From positions 1,149,137 to 1,213,136 of the forward strand of contig NZ_CP021106.3 of NCBI RefSeq assembly GCF_000355765.4: a stretch of DNA of 64,000 nucleotides, given 5' to 3'. The DNA comes from Nitrosospira lacus (GTDB taxonomy: Bacteria > Pseudomonadota > Gammaproteobacteria > Burkholderiales > Nitrosomonadaceae). Both the position numbers and the translations under genes were made by a program. Below are positions 46,006-57,200 of the stretch, piece by piece. The notes under the pieces are model-generated. The model had not been told where the DNA came from. It did no database searches and was given only the letters and a program-made list of their open reading frames with translations. Each line of letters opens with the position of its first letter. Within the stretch, counting starts at the first letter, position 1.

Positions 46006-48693
46006 ATGAAACCTATCTTTATCGCCTTGGCGAGTGTGCTTTTCGTCTCTTCCGTCTGGGCCGAAGATTCGGAGCAACTAAAAAATACTCTGTCGCAAAA
46101 TACCGTAAGGGGTTCCCGTGAAAGCAGACCGTCCGCTGAAATATTTCAGTCGACTGGCGGCATCAATGGGCTAATCGTGCAGCCGAATAAAACGACCCCG
46201 CTGGTGCAAAATTTGGGCCAGGTTGCGCAGAGTGCGGTTCCGTTTCCTGGTGCTGCCGAAAAAGAGGCGGTAAGCGAAGCACCTGACAAGGACGAAGGGA
46301 AGAATAAGGGTAAGGATAAAGCCAACGAAAAAGGCAGGGACAAGCCGGCGCCCGATAACCAGAAGGAAACGGTATTCAAGGAGATGGTGGTGACGGGCGA
46401 GGTCGAACGTGATTCGCATTACACCTCGCCTTCCACCCGCGTCACACGAACGCAGATCGAGCGTCAGAACGCGCAAACAACGGAAGAAGTGCTCAAGTAC
46501 CAACCCAGTTTACAGATACGCCAGCGTTATGTCGGCGATCCAAACGGTGTGCTGGGTATCCGTGGTGCGGATATGTTCTCGACAGCACGCAATATGGTTT
46601 ATGCCGATGGCCTGCCGATACATAACTTTTTGCAGGCTTCTTTCAATGGTGCTCCGCGTTGGTCAATGGTGGGTCCTAATGAAATAGACGCCGTTGATAT
46701 CGTGTATGGTCCTTTCTCGGCGGAATACAGTGGCAACTCGATTGGTGGCGTGGTGAATATTAGAACGCGCATGCCACGCAAGCAGGAGTTCTATGTCGAG
46801 ACCAGTCTTTTTATTCAACCGTACAAGCTTTACGGCCCAGATAAAGGAACCTTCATTGGCGACCGGCAATACGTATCCTATGGCAACCGGTTTCAAGACA
46901 AACTGTCGGTATTCCTGGCCTACAATCGCCTGGAAGCCCAGAGTCACCCGCAATCCTATTTTATTGACAACACCGGATTGGGCCAAGCCCCCGCTTTTAC
47001 TGCGCCTCAGCCTCCTTCCGGGACGCCTATTCCCCCACTCACGGACGTTACTGGCGGTATTCGTACACCTGACACGCGCGGCACGCCGAGTATCATCTAT
47101 GGCGATACAGGGCCGGAGAAAGTGAATACTCAACTGTTCAAAGGCAAATTGGGTTATGACATTAATTCCGAACTTCAGGCTATTTTTACAGTCGCCTACG
47201 AGGATCGCACACGCAACCAGAACCATCCACGTAATTATTTGCAGGATACTTCAGGGCAAACATTCTTTGGCGGGCCTCAGAATGCGTCTCAACCCCTGAT
47301 CCTGCCTAATGCCGCTCTGGATGGTACATCTTTCGATGTGTTAAACAGAGGGTTTGGGTTCAGTTCGGATAAGCGTGAGACGTTGAACCTCGGTCTGCAG
47401 CTTCGCGGCGCACTGACCGAGAATTGGCATATCGATACAACAATCAGCAATTTTGACGTTCTCAAGGATACGCGCGCCACCGCTTTCTTCAATCCGAACG
47501 ATCCCAATGGGAATCCTACAGGCCAGATTCAGGATTTCAAGAAATTCAGCTGGCTGAATTACGATCTCAAGCTGAGCACTCCTGCGGTGCTCGGTAATCA
47601 GAAATTATCGTTCCTGACGGGATATCATTTTGATCAATATAATTTAAACTTCCGACAGTACTCGTTGACGGACTACGCGACCCTTACGCGTGGCCCCTTG
47701 CAAGCCGGCAGAAACAACGATGGGCAAACCTCAACCCATGCGATGTTTGCCCAATCCGCATATCGTTTCTTACCGGGTTGGGACGTTACAGTGGGGGCAC
47801 GACAGGAATGGTGGGCGGCCAGCAAGGGCATTGTCGGAAGTACCCCGGTTCCCGATCGTACCGAGTCCGCGCTTTCACCCAAGGTTTCTCTGGGTTATGA
47901 GCCAGGACCGTGGAAACTTCGTTACTCATTCGGAAGGGCGCATCGGTTCCCGGTTATTGCAGAGCTTTATCAATCACTTAGCGACCCGCGTTTTATTGTT
48001 CAAGCCAATGCTCACCTCAGGCCCGAGAATGGGGTGCACCACAACTTCATGATTGAATATGGACTGCCGAGGGGCTATGTCCGCTTGAATGTTTTCCGCG
48101 ACGACATCAAGGATGCCATCCAGCAAGTGCAAACGGTCTCCGGCATAGTCACAACAAGCGCATTTCAAAATATCGATCAGACCAGCACTACCGGCGTTGA
48201 ACTGATCTTGGATCAACGTAGAATCATGGGGTCGAAGTTTGACTTCATGTTCAATGGCACGTGGATGAATGCGAAAGTAGACAAAGGCCCTTTCATCAAC
48301 TTTACGGCGCCGAATCATCCATTACCACCCCAAGGTCAACCGGGACCAGACAGTTTTGATCTTACTGGCAAGCAGCGCATACGTTTACCCCATTGGCGGG
48401 CAAATTTCTTTACCACCTACAATGCCACCGAGGCTTGGGATATCTCACTCTCGGGCCGTTATACCAGTGATTCGTTCAATGATCTCGATAACCGGGATCA
48501 TATAAACAACGTGTTCGGGGCCCAGAGTGATTTCTTCTTCATGGATTTCAAAACCAGCTACCGATTCAAATTACAGAATGGTTTGAAAAGCAGGGTTTCA
48601 TTTGGTATTACCAACCTGAATGATGATAAGGCATTTGTTTTTCATCCCTACCCGCGACGCACCTATCTTGTCGAGGCCGCATTCAGCTATTAA
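46006..48693 (+). CDS. Large TonB-dependent outer-membrane receptor
   Basis: 895 residues. Signal peptide MKPIFIALASVLFVSSVWA, then about 100 residues that include a highly charged Lys/Glu/Asp stretch (about 85-125). A plug follows (RTQIERQNAQTTEEVLKYQPSLQIRQRYVG, LGIRGADMFSTARNMVYADGLPI, VDIVYGPFSAEYSGNSIGGVVNI), and then a barrel ending in aromatic VEAAFSY. The cargo is unknown; no siderophore or B12 genes are adjacent. The charged linker before the plug is unusual. The ribosome-binding site is weak (GAAGAAAAAA). Confidence 0.88.
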   Translation: MKPIFIALASVLFVSSVWAEDSEQLKNTLSQNTVRGSRESRPSAEIFQSTGGINGLIVQPNKTTPLVQNLGQVAQSAVPFPGAAEKEAVSEAPDKDEGKNKGKDKANEKGRDKPAPDNQKETVFKEMVVTGEVERDSHYTSPSTRVTRTQIERQNAQTTEEVLKYQPSLQIRQRYVGDPNGVLGIRGADMFSTARNMVYADGLPIHNFLQASFNGAPRWSMVGPNEIDAVDIVYGPFSAEYSGNSIGGVVNIRTRMPRKQEFYVETSLFIQPYKLYGPDKGTFIGDRQYVSYGNRFQDKLSVFLAYNRLEAQSHPQSYFIDNTGLGQAPAFTAPQPPSGTPIPPLTDVTGGIRTPDTRGTPSIIYGDTGPEKVNTQLFKGKLGYDINSELQAIFTVAYEDRTRNQNHPRNYLQDTSGQTFFGGPQNASQPLILPNAALDGTSFDVLNRGFGFSSDKRETLNLGLQLRGALTENWHIDTTISNFDVLKDTRATAFFNPNDPNGNPTGQIQDFKKFSWLNYDLKLSTPAVLGNQKLSFLTGYHFDQYNLNFRQYSLTDYATLTRGPLQAGRNNDGQTSTHAMFAQSAYRFLPGWDVTVGARQEWWAASKGIVGSTPVPDRTESALSPKVSLGYEPGPWKLRYSFGRAHRFPVIAELYQSLSDPRFIVQANAHLRPENGVHHNFMIEYGLPRGYVRLNVFRDDIKDAIQQVQTVSGIVTTSAFQNIDQTSTTGVELILDQRRIMGSKFDFMFNGTWMNAKVDKGPFINFTAPNHPLPPQGQPGPDSFDLTGKQRIRLPHWRANFFTTYNATEAWDISLSGRYTSDSFNDLDNRDHINNVFGAQSDFFFMDFKTSYRFKLQNGLKSRVSFGITNLNDDKAFVFHPYPRRTYLVEAAFSY

Positions 48694-48753
48694 GGAATCT
48701 CTGAATGAATCTGTTAGCATCTCTGCCGGCAAATGGTACTCCATTCAGAGGCC
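48693..48753. repeat. Palindromic repeat element, copy 3 (after the TonB receptor)
   Basis: GGAATCTCTGAATG at the left and CATTCAGAGGCC at the right form an imperfect inverted repeat about 60 bp long, starting at the receptor stop codon. The CTCTGAATRA core matches the right arms of the two elements inside the cobalamin riboswitch. Confidence 0.6.
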
Positions 48754-48826
48754 ATCTGCCGCTGCCTGCTACGGGGATCTGGATGTGAATTCGGTTTGCA
48801 TAAGAGTCGAGACCAAGCGGCGAAGA

Positions 48827-49657
48827 TTAGCCAAACAAATTAACCACTCCGTCGAGGCCGACATGATTGATCGCATAAGTCGCCTTTTCCTGCACGATGG
48901 GCTTGGCATGATAAGCAATACTCACGCCAGCTTCCTCCAGCATCCTAAGATCGTTGGCGCCATCACCGATGGCGATCACTTGCTCCCGCTTCAATCCCAA
49001 CTCCTCGCGCACGCGTTTGAGCACGTCGGCTTTTCCCTGCGAGCCAATAATCTCACCCAGTACCTTGCCAGTAAGTTTTCCATTCACAATTTCAAGTGTA
49101 TTGGCGGCCGTATAATCGAATCCCAATTTTGTTTTTATTCTATCGGTAAAAAATGTGAATCCCCCGGAAATGACCATCGTTTTGAGGCCCGCCGACTTCA
49201 TGTGTTGCAGCATCTTTTCCGCGCCGGGACTTAATTGCACGCGCTCGTCGTAAACTCGTTGCAACGCATCCTGGTCCAGTCCTTGCAGCAATGCGGTGCG
49301 TTGTCTCAAGCTCTCGGCAAAGACGATTTCGCCCCGCATGGTTCTCAGGGTAATTTCGGATACTTGTGGCTTCACACCATGCATATCGGCTACTTCGTCG
49401 ATGGATTCGATCGCAAGCAACGTGGAGTCCATATCCATCGCCACCAGGCCAAAATCCCCGAGAGGCGCCGTTTGCTCAACGAAAGCGAAGTCCAGTTCGG
49501 CGCCAGCACAGTATTCGGCGATGTGCTCCCGTTGGCTCGCATTTTTTAGCCGGAATGCTTCGCCGGTGATGCGCTCGATCTGGTTAGCGCCAGCAAGCTT
49601 TGCCAATTCTCTTAAATCATGGTTAGCTATGTCAGAGCCCTGGATAATGAGGTTCAT
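48827..49657 (-). CDS. serB: Phosphoserine phosphatase
   Basis: 276 residues from ATG 49657; the frame extends four codons to a TTG. HAD motif I is AMDMDSTLLAIE, motif II VISGGFTFF, motif III the lysine in KADVLKRV, and motif IV IGDGANDLRML. It removes phosphate from phosphoserine in the last step of serine synthesis. The N-terminal ACT-like part is short compared with E. coli SerB (322 residues), as in other betaproteobacteria. Confidence 0.93.
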   Translation of the reverse strand: MNLIIQGSDIANHDLRELAKLAGANQIERITGEAFRLKNASQREHIAEYCAGAELDFAFVEQTAPLGDFGLVAMDMDSTLLAIESIDEVADMHGVKPQVSEITLRTMRGEIVFAESLRQRTALLQGLDQDALQRVYDERVQLSPGAEKMLQHMKSAGLKTMVISGGFTFFTDRIKTKLGFDYTAANTLEIVNGKLTGKVLGEIIGSQGKADVLKRVREELGLKREQVIAIGDGANDLRMLEEAGVSIAYHAKPIVQEKATYAINHVGLDGVVNLFG

Positions 49658-50061
49658 AGAAGATATCAATTATTATCAAAAAAGTTTTTTGTACGATGGA
49701 TGGACTCAAACCCGTTGCTCAACGGCGGGCCTGTTTTGTTATTGTCATAAGGAGATCTCACTACTTACGAGCGGTATGGGTGTAAGCGGATTACCCATGC
49801 AGCAATCCTCCCCGAAATGTGGAGGGTGGTTTTGAACACTGATGTTTTTTAACAGCCCGTATTTTGCCAGCAATCGCAGCTTACTTCCATACCAGGTTTC
49901 CAGTAAGCTGAGAATGCCACGCGCGTCAATTGTTTAACCCAACTGTTGACGATGCCCCTAAGATACCCCTGTGCCATGAGATAGCCGTGCGCCATGAGAA
50001 TGGTGATAGGGATATATTTATGTTCTACCCTTCATAACGAAAATGTTCAAACAGGTGAATC
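49658..50061. other. Divergent intergenic region serB / purT
   Basis: 404 bp without a supported gene. A split inverted repeat (GTCAA..GTT and AAC..TTGAC, 49925-49950) lies 112 bp before purT. CCTCC and GGAGG near 49807-49825 form a small hairpin. GCCATGAGA is repeated near 49975-49998. No purine operator of the E. coli type was recognised. Confidence 0.4.
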
Positions 50062-51279
50062 ATGACTAAACCGCTTATTATCGGTACCCCGCTGAGTCCC
50101 GCTGCTACAAAGGTGATGTTGTTGGGCAGTGGTGAGCTCGGCAAGGAGGTCATTATTGCATTGCAACGCCTTGGCATAGAAACCATCGCCGTTGATCGCT
50201 ATGTGAATGCGCCCGGCCATCAGGTGGCGCACCGCGCGCATGTAGTCAATATGGCGGATGGCGCCGGGCTGCGTAAACTGATAGAACAGGAGCAGCCGCA
50301 ATTTATCGTACCCGAAATCGAGGCGATCGACACCGGCATGCTGGTAGAAATCGAACGGATGGGCATAGCACGCGTCATTCCGACAGCACGCGCCGCGCAA
50401 CTCACCATGCATCGTGAAGGAATCCGCCGTCTTGCGGTTGAAACGCTGGGCTTGCCAGCGTCATCGTATGCCTTTGCCAGCAGCCTGAAAGAATTGCGCG
50501 CGGCGATTGAAAAAGGCATCGGTTATCCTTGCATAGTGAAACCGGTGATGTCTTCTTCCGGCAAGGGTCAATCGAAAATTGATAGTACAGAAGAAGTAGA
50601 GACCGCGTGGAACTACGCCGCCAGTGGCAGCAGAGTTGATCAGGGACGGGTAATTGTCGAGAGTTTCATCGATTTCGATTACGAAATAACACAGCTTACC
50701 GTACGTGCGATGAATGCGAATGGTGACATCGAGACACATTTTTGTGAGCCTATTGGTCATATTCAGATTCACGGCGATTATGTGGAAAGCTGGCAACCGC
50801 AGACAATGTCGCTGCTTGCGCTGCAACGTGCGCGTTACATTGCCGAAAAGATCACTGATAACCTCGGAGGTCTGGGTATTTTTGGTGTAGAACTATTTGT
50901 TAAAGGCGACGATGTCTGGTTCAGCGAGGTCAGCCCGCGCCCGCATGATACCGGCATGGTAACGATGTGCAGTCAGTTTCAGAACGAATTCGAGCTTCAT
51001 GCCCGTGCCATACTTGGTCTTCCAGTGAATACCGATTTGCGCGCGCCGGGTGCGAGTGCCGTGATTTACGGGCAGTTGGATCAGAAGGCTATCGCGTTTA
51101 GTGGCGTGGACGAAGCATTGCGTGTACCGCAAAGTGACTTGCGTCTATTCGGTAAGCCGGAATCGTTCATCAATCGTCGCATGGGCGTGGCGCTGGCGAA
51201 TGGTGTCGATACTGTCGAGGCAAGATTCCGTGCAAAACTTGCGGCCAGCCGGGTGATGGCGGTAAAAAATACCGCTTAA
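50062..51279 (+). CDS. purT: Formate-dependent phosphoribosylglycinamide formyltransferase
   Basis: ATP-grasp enzyme that formylates GAR directly with formate and ATP, an alternative to PurN. 405 residues: [12 protein letters not shown] near residue 22, [11 protein letters not shown]-grasp loop [12 protein letters not shown], and the catalytic [14 protein letters not shown] segment. AGGTG precedes the ATG. It stands apart from the purEKC operon and probably has its own promoter. Confidence 0.95.
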   Translation: MTKPLIIGTPLSPAATKVMLLGSGELGKEVIIALQRLGIETIAVDRYVNAPGHQVAHRAHVVNMADGAGLRKLIEQEQPQFIVPEIEAIDTGMLVEIERMGIARVIPTARAAQLTMHREGIRRLAVETLGLPASSYAFASSLKELRAAIEKGIGYPCIVKPVMSSSGKGQSKIDSTEEVETAWNYAASGSRVDQGRVIVESFIDFDYEITQLTVRAMNANGDIETHFCEPIGHIQIHGDYVESWQPQTMSLLALQRARYIAEKITDNLGGLGIFGVELFVKGDDVWFSEVSPRPHDTGMVTMCSQFQNEFELHARAILGLPVNTDLRAPGASAVIYGQLDQKAIAFSGVDEALRVPQSDLRLFGKPESFINRRMGVALANGVDTVEARFRAKLAASRVMAVKNTA

Positions 51280-51434
51280 AAACGCGCGGTTAAGGTAAAG
51301 TCCGGGCATATTGTACCGTTATTGTAAATAGTCCATTAGCGTACTGATGCCTATCACATAAAGCTGAGCTGCGAAATGAGAACTGCGCGATAATACATTG
51401 TGTATTTTAGGTATTGGAACCGGGAGATAAGGAA

Positions 51435-52289
51435 GTGAAAGGATTTTCGATACAGATGGGCAGGCTATGCTGGTTGCCACAGATTGGAGCAAGGCGGGTG
51501 CTGGGCTGGATAATTCTGCTGGTGCTGGGTTTGAACATGATTGGATGCAGTATCCTTCTGAAATCGCAGCCGGAGCCGCCGCCTGTCGCCCCCCCGGAGT
51601 CCGGCTTGAAGGAACATCAGGAAATTGAACGCATGCAAAAGCTGCTGATGGAAAAGGAGGCAGAAAAAGAAGTGCAGCAACAGGAAATCGAACGCCTGCA
51701 AAAGATAGTGGCGGAGAAAGAGGCGCAGCTCCGCGTTCAACAAGCCCGGCAGCAGGATCAGGCCAAGACTTTGCAGGAGACAAGCAGTCAGGCTGTTCAT
51801 GCCCAGGTGAAGCTTCGGCGGTTGGCCACACGGCCCGCCGCCGCCTCGACAATTGCGGAGGCCGAGGTCGCCATGGAAAACTTGAAGTCATCCCAATTCA
51901 CAGAGTCCGAGCAGGTGGTGCAGAGCCAGGCACAGCGTCTCTTGAACACCGCCGCCGCGTCCTATGCGGAAGATAATTATGTCGTGGCCATGGAGTATGC
52001 CGCATATGCCCGCGGATTTATCGATATGATAAAGAATAATCGTGCTATCAAGATGTCGGATTCGCGCCGTGTGATAACGCCGTTTGAGGTACCCATCCCG
52101 TTGCGTGCCGCGACCAATAGCAATCTGCGTCAGAATCCGGCGCTCAGCGCGGCGGTGCTGGGTGTTGTGAAGAAAGATTCCCCGATAATCGCAGAGGCGT
52201 ATCAGGGTGACTGGCTGCGAATTCAGACAGCCGATCGGCTGTCGGGATGGGTGCTGAATACATTGGTCGAGGCGCAAGTAGGCAAGTAA
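51435..52289 (+). CDS. Predicted lipoprotein with coiled coil and bacterial SH3 domain
   Basis: About 284 residues from GTG 51435, with GGGAG upstream; ATG 51456 is an alternative. A hydrophobic segment ends in a lipobox-like NMIGC. A long coiled coil (HQEIERMQKLLMEKEAEKEVQQQEIERLQ) spans about 60-130. A helical region resembling the DUF4398/TPR-like repeat of envelope proteins follows, then an SH3b domain (NLRQNPALSAAVLG...YQGDWLRIQTADRLSGWVLNTLVEA). Probably an outer-membrane or periplasmic cell-wall-binding protein; its role is unknown. Confidence 0.8.
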   Translation: MKGFSIQMGRLCWLPQIGARRVLGWIILLVLGLNMIGCSILLKSQPEPPPVAPPESGLKEHQEIERMQKLLMEKEAEKEVQQQEIERLQKIVAEKEAQLRVQQARQQDQAKTLQETSSQAVHAQVKLRRLATRPAAASTIAEAEVAMENLKSSQFTESEQVVQSQAQRLLNTAAASYAEDNYVVAMEYAAYARGFIDMIKNNRAIKMSDSRRVITPFEVPIPLRAATNSNLRQNPALSAAVLGVVKKDSPIIAEAYQGDWLRIQTADRLSGWVLNTLVEAQVGK

Positions 52290-52367
52290 TATGCTTCAAG
52301 GTCGTACCAAATCTTCGAACCGAGACACTACTTTCCGCTTCAATTTCCTGAGCCCGGCAGGAGGCCG

Positions 52368-54017
52368 TCAGGAGACACAGAAAGCTCGATTACGGCCAGC
52401 GTGCTTTGCCTCATAGAGCGCGCTATCGGCGCGAGCGAATACTGCTGTAGGTGTCATGTCGCCGGACTGGCACTGCACGACGCCGATACTTACCGTTACG
52501 GCAATTATCGAATCATTGGCACTATAACGCATGTTTTCCACCTGAGAGCGGATGCGCTCCGCTGTTTTCAGCGCCTGGTCCGTCGAGGTTTCCACCAGAA
52601 TAATAATGAATTCATCGCCGCCATAGCGTGCCGCATAGTCGATACTGCGGATCGACTGAATGAGTATTCGGGCTACCGCTGTCAGGATCTCATCGCCAGT
52701 AATGTGGCCATATGTATCGTTGAGCGTTTTAAAGTAGTCGATATCCATCATTAATAACGTAAATTCTCGATGGGTGCGTTTGAAACGCGCGAGCTCATCG
52801 CTGAGGATCGCATCAAGTTTGCTGCGGTTGTACAAACCGGTAAGGCTATCCGTTATGGAGAGCGTTTCCAGCACCTGATTCTGCTGCTGCATGGCTTGAT
52901 TGGCTGCCATAATCTCGGCGTGACTGTGGCGCAGCCTATCCGCCATTTGATTGAATACCTGCGTGAGATGCCCCAGCTCGTCGTTTCGCGTCGCAGTCAG
53001 CCGCACCTCAAGATCACCGCCGGCAATCCTGTCAGCCGCGCCGATCAGCCGTTGCAGTGGCCCAACAATCGAACGTCCCAATTGAAAGGCCACCGCTGCC
53101 ACCACTATGACCAACGCGCCCACAAGCGCCAGAAACATATCGCGCAGCTCTACCCAGGTGCTATACACTTCTGCGCGATCACGTTCCGCAACTATGGTGA
53201 CCGGCAGATTTTCGGGCACGTCGGCGAGTCCGATAACCTCCCGATGCGTCATTCCCTGGAAGACCAGGGACTCGCCGGGCTGCGCCTGCAAGCGTCGTAG
53301 CACCGGACCATCCAGTTGCTTCAGTTTATCCGCATCAATCTGGCTGCTGACAAGAATTCTTCCCTCCTGATCCAGCAGGAGCACCTCGCCGGGTGGCGAT
53401 TTCATGGGGCTTTTCAGATGAGGCTGTAACGTGCGCAGGTCCAGCACAGCGACCAATGCACCCATTAGCAGATTGTCGTATGATAAAACCGGCACCGCGA
53501 TGCTGAGCGTCGCGGTGGTGTATCGTTCATCCCAATGAGGAGGTATGATCACGAGGCCTTCCGTAAGGGAGTTTGGCGGCCACTCGTTTGGAAGCGTTAC
53601 GGTGGCGGCCGTTACCCCACTGCTGGCGACAACCTGCCCGTTGGCATCCACTACCGTGAGTTCCCGCAGCGTGTCAAGCTTTGCCTGGACTGAACGCAGA
53701 TAGTGCGCCAGGGCCTGCGGATTTTTAGTGGCCGAGTTCGCGCGGATTTTCGTTTGTGGGCGGGCAATCGCCGATAAGCCGTCGATGACCGCACTGGACG
53801 TGGACGATACGCGTACCTCATGGGCGCGTTTATCGATCCAGAGTTCTACTTCGCGGCTGGCATCGCTTGTCAGTGTACGGAGTTCACGAGTGACATTATC
53901 GCTGATTTGCGCCTCATTCTGCCGAAACGACAGCAATCCCAGTCCCAACGAGGGAATAAGCGTGGCGATGATGGCGAAGACCATTATTTTGCTTTTTATA
54001 CTTTTAAACCACACCAT
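52368..54017 (-). CDS. Membrane-anchored diguanylate cyclase with Cache, HAMP and GGDEF domains
   Basis: 549 residues from ATG 54017 (MVWFKSIKSKIMVFAIIATL); another ATG lies 45 bp upstream. An N-terminal membrane helix, a large periplasmic sensor (dCache-like, about 30-280), a second helix (FLALVGALVIVVAAVAFQL), HAMP, and GGDEF follow in order. The active site is intact (RYGGDEFIIIL) and the inhibitory I-site RSID lies five residues before it, so the enzyme should be active and product-inhibited. It is convergent with the SH3 lipoprotein gene. Confidence 0.9.
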   Translation of the reverse strand: MVWFKSIKSKIMVFAIIATLIPSLGLGLLSFRQNEAQISDNVTRELRTLTSDASREVELWIDKRAHEVRVSSTSSAVIDGLSAIARPQTKIRANSATKNPQALAHYLRSVQAKLDTLRELTVVDANGQVVASSGVTAATVTLPNEWPPNSLTEGLVIIPPHWDERYTTATLSIAVPVLSYDNLLMGALVAVLDLRTLQPHLKSPMKSPPGEVLLLDQEGRILVSSQIDADKLKQLDGPVLRRLQAQPGESLVFQGMTHREVIGLADVPENLPVTIVAERDRAEVYSTWVELRDMFLALVGALVIVVAAVAFQLGRSIVGPLQRLIGAADRIAGGDLEVRLTATRNDELGHLTQVFNQMADRLRHSHAEIMAANQAMQQQNQVLETLSITDSLTGLYNRSKLDAILSDELARFKRTHREFTLLMMDIDYFKTLNDTYGHITGDEILTAVARILIQSIRSIDYAARYGGDEFIIILVETSTDQALKTAERIRSQVENMRYSANDSIIAVTVSIGVVQCQSGDMTPTAVFARADSALYEAKHAGRNRAFCVS

Positions 54018-54211
54018 GTGAATAAATATTTCTAAAATATCAAAATAGACGGGGGATGCCATACTCCGCAGGATAGTTTTTCCTGAAAGCGGCGATTGAG
54101 GGCTTGAAATTCTTCACTGAAAACAATCTTATAACGACTCTCAATGAAATATGCGCCGGTATTGAACGGGGAGGCGATGCGGGTTTTATGTATATTCATT
54201 TTACTGGATTT

Positions 54212-57200
54212 TCATTTACTTAATTCGACGATCAAGTTCTTTATTCGCCTTACCCGGTCCGCCACCCCCGCAATCTTTGCCTTTATTTTTAAGCGATCGG
54301 GGCCTGAAAGTTCATATTCGCGGCTGCGTTGAATAAGCGCGATGATTCTGGTGACGTCCACCGGTGGATCGGGGATAAACTGTACCTGGATATACTCAAC
54401 GCCTGCCTCTATCCGGCTGATCCCCAATGGCTTGGCGGCGATGCGCAGGCGGTGGCAGTCCAGTAATGCTCTGACGGGATCCGGCAAAAGGCCGAAGCGG
54501 TCTATCAATTCACCCTGCATGTCATCCAGTTGTTCATCGTTTGCGCAATTGGCCAAGCGTTTGTACAGTACCAGGCGCTCATGCACATCGCTGCAATAGT
54601 CTTCCGGCAGCAGGGCGGGAACATGCAGGTTAATCTCGGTTGCGACCCCCAGCGGATGCTGGATATCGGGTTCTTTCCCTTCTTTCAATGATCGAACGGC
54701 GGCATCCAGCATGGTGGAGTAGAGGCTGAAGCCAATTTCCTGTATTTCGCCGCTTTGGGATTCGCCCAGTACTTCCCCGGCGCCCCGGATTTCCAGGTCG
54801 TGCATCGCGAGGTAAAAGCCCGCTCCCAATTCTTCCATTGTTTGAATGGCTTCAAGACGTTTTCTGGCTTGCGTGCCCAGCGCTTCGTCGTCCGGTACCA
54901 GAAGGTAGGCATAGGCCTGGTGATGTGAGCGGCCCACCCGCCCGCGCAACTGGTGCAATTGGGCGAGGCCAAATCTGTCCGCGCGATTGATGATGATGGT
55001 ATTGGCAGTGGGGATGTCAATACCGGTTTCGATGATGGTCGTGCAAAGCAGCAGATTAAAACGCTGTTGATAGAAATCCTTCATTACGTGTTCCAGCTCG
55101 CGTTCACGCATTTGTCCATGAGCGATCTGTATGCGCGCTTCCGGTAACAATCGGGCAAGCTTGTCATGCATCGGCTGAATAGTGCCTATCTCGTTATGCA
55201 GAAAATATATCTGGCCGCCCCGTTTGAGTTCGCGCAGGCACGCTTCCCGGATGACCCCCTCGGAAAAACGGTTGACAAAAGTCTTGATTGCAAGCCGCCG
55301 CTGTGGCGCGGTGGCAATCACGGAAAAATCACGCAGGCCCTCCAGCGACATCGCAAGGGTGCGGGGAATAGGTGTCGCGGTAAGGGTGAGGACATCAACT
55401 TCAGCGCGCAGATTCTTCAGCTGTTCCTTCTGACGCACGCCAAAGCGATGTTCCTCGTCAATGATGACCAGACCCAGGTTTTTGAATTTTACCCCTTTCT
55501 GGATCAGTTTATGGGTGCCGATGACAATGTCCATTTGTCCGCTGGCCAGCCCGTTCAATGCCTGGGTTTGCTCCTTGACTGAACGGAAACGCGACAGTTC
55601 CGCGATTTTTATTGGCCACTCGTCCGCAATCAAACTGAAGCGATCGGAAAAATTCTGGAAATGTTGCTCGGCCAGTAGCGTGGTAGGCACCAGTACTGCC
55701 ACCTGTTTGCCATCGGCAACAGCGACGAAGGCAGCGCGCAATGCCACTTCGGTCTTGCCAAAACCCACGTCGCCACAGATCAACCGGTCCATCGGTTGCC
55801 CTGAAGTCAGATCCTCGATCACTGCATTTATCGCAGCCGCCTGGTCGGGTGTTTCCTCGAAGCCGAAGCCTTCGACAAAGGCTTCATAGTCATGCCGCCT
55901 GAAGCCAAATGCATGACCCAGGCGAGCGTTACGCTGGGCATACAGATTGAGCAGTTCTGCGGCGGTATCGCGCACCTGCTGCATCGCCTTGCGCTTGGCT
56001 TTGTCCCATTGGCCGCTGCCGAGCTTATGCAGTGGTGCCGCTTCGGGCGCCGCCCCGCTGTATCGCCCGATAAGATGCAGTTGCGAAACCGGTACATAAA
56101 GCCGGTCTCCCCCCTCATATTCAAGCGATAAAAACTCTGTTGCGCCTTCTCCCACATCCATGCTTATCAGTCCAAGATAACGGCCGATACCATGTTGTTC
56201 ATGTACCACTGGATCCCCGGACTTGATTTCGGAGAGATCACGCAGCATTGCATCACCCACCGCTGTGGTTTTGCGCGAATCACGTTCACGGCGGCCATGC
56301 AGATGCCTTGCGTAGAGTTCACTCTCGGTGATGAAGGCCATGCCTTCAGCGGAAAGTATAAATCCGTTATGCAGCGGCGCAACGCTGAGCATAAAAGGCT
56401 GGGTGCTCGTCAGAAATTGTGCATAGCTATCGCAAATATCGGGAGATAACCCATATTGCTTCAGATGATCGAGGATTAGCTCCCGTCTGCCAAGGCTTTC
56501 CGCCAGCAGCAATGTTCGCCCTGCGGGGAATTTGAAGCTGGCGGCGAATTCCGGAATAAATCCAGCAAGTCTTTCCGCGGGATTATCAGCGCGGCGGTCG
56601 ATTTGCAGGGGCGGCAGCGAACGGGTCAAATTCTGGATATTGGGATTCGAGCCTTGAGTCTCGGATGGGATTTCAATACGAGGATAAGGTTTTAGCGCGC
56701 CGAAAAAAGCCTCCGTCGTGACAAACAGTTCTCCCGGTGGCAGGAGCGGCCGGTCATGGTCGCCGCGTAGCAGCTGATAACGGGATTGGGTGTCGTGCCA
56801 AAAATTCTCGACTGCGGGGTAGATATCATGGTGAAGACATAGCGGTGTCATGTGTGGCAAGTAGTCGAACAGTGTCGCAGTATGGGCGAAAAAGAGCGGC
56901 AGGTAATACTCGATACCCGCAGGCGCGGCACCTTTGCTTACATCCTTGTAAATGCGGCTTCTTGATGGATCGCCTTCAAATTTTTCGCGGAAATTGCTTC
57001 GAAAACAAGCGCGGCCCTCTTCGTCGAAAGGGAACTCACGCGCAGGCAATAATCGAATTTCGCTGACGGGATAGACGCTTCTCTGAGTATCCACGTCGAA
57101 TGTGCGGATAGTTTCAATTTCGTTGTCCAGTAAATCAATGCGGTAAGGCAGCGGACTGCCCATCGGAAACAGATCGATCAGGCCACCACGCAAGCTATAT

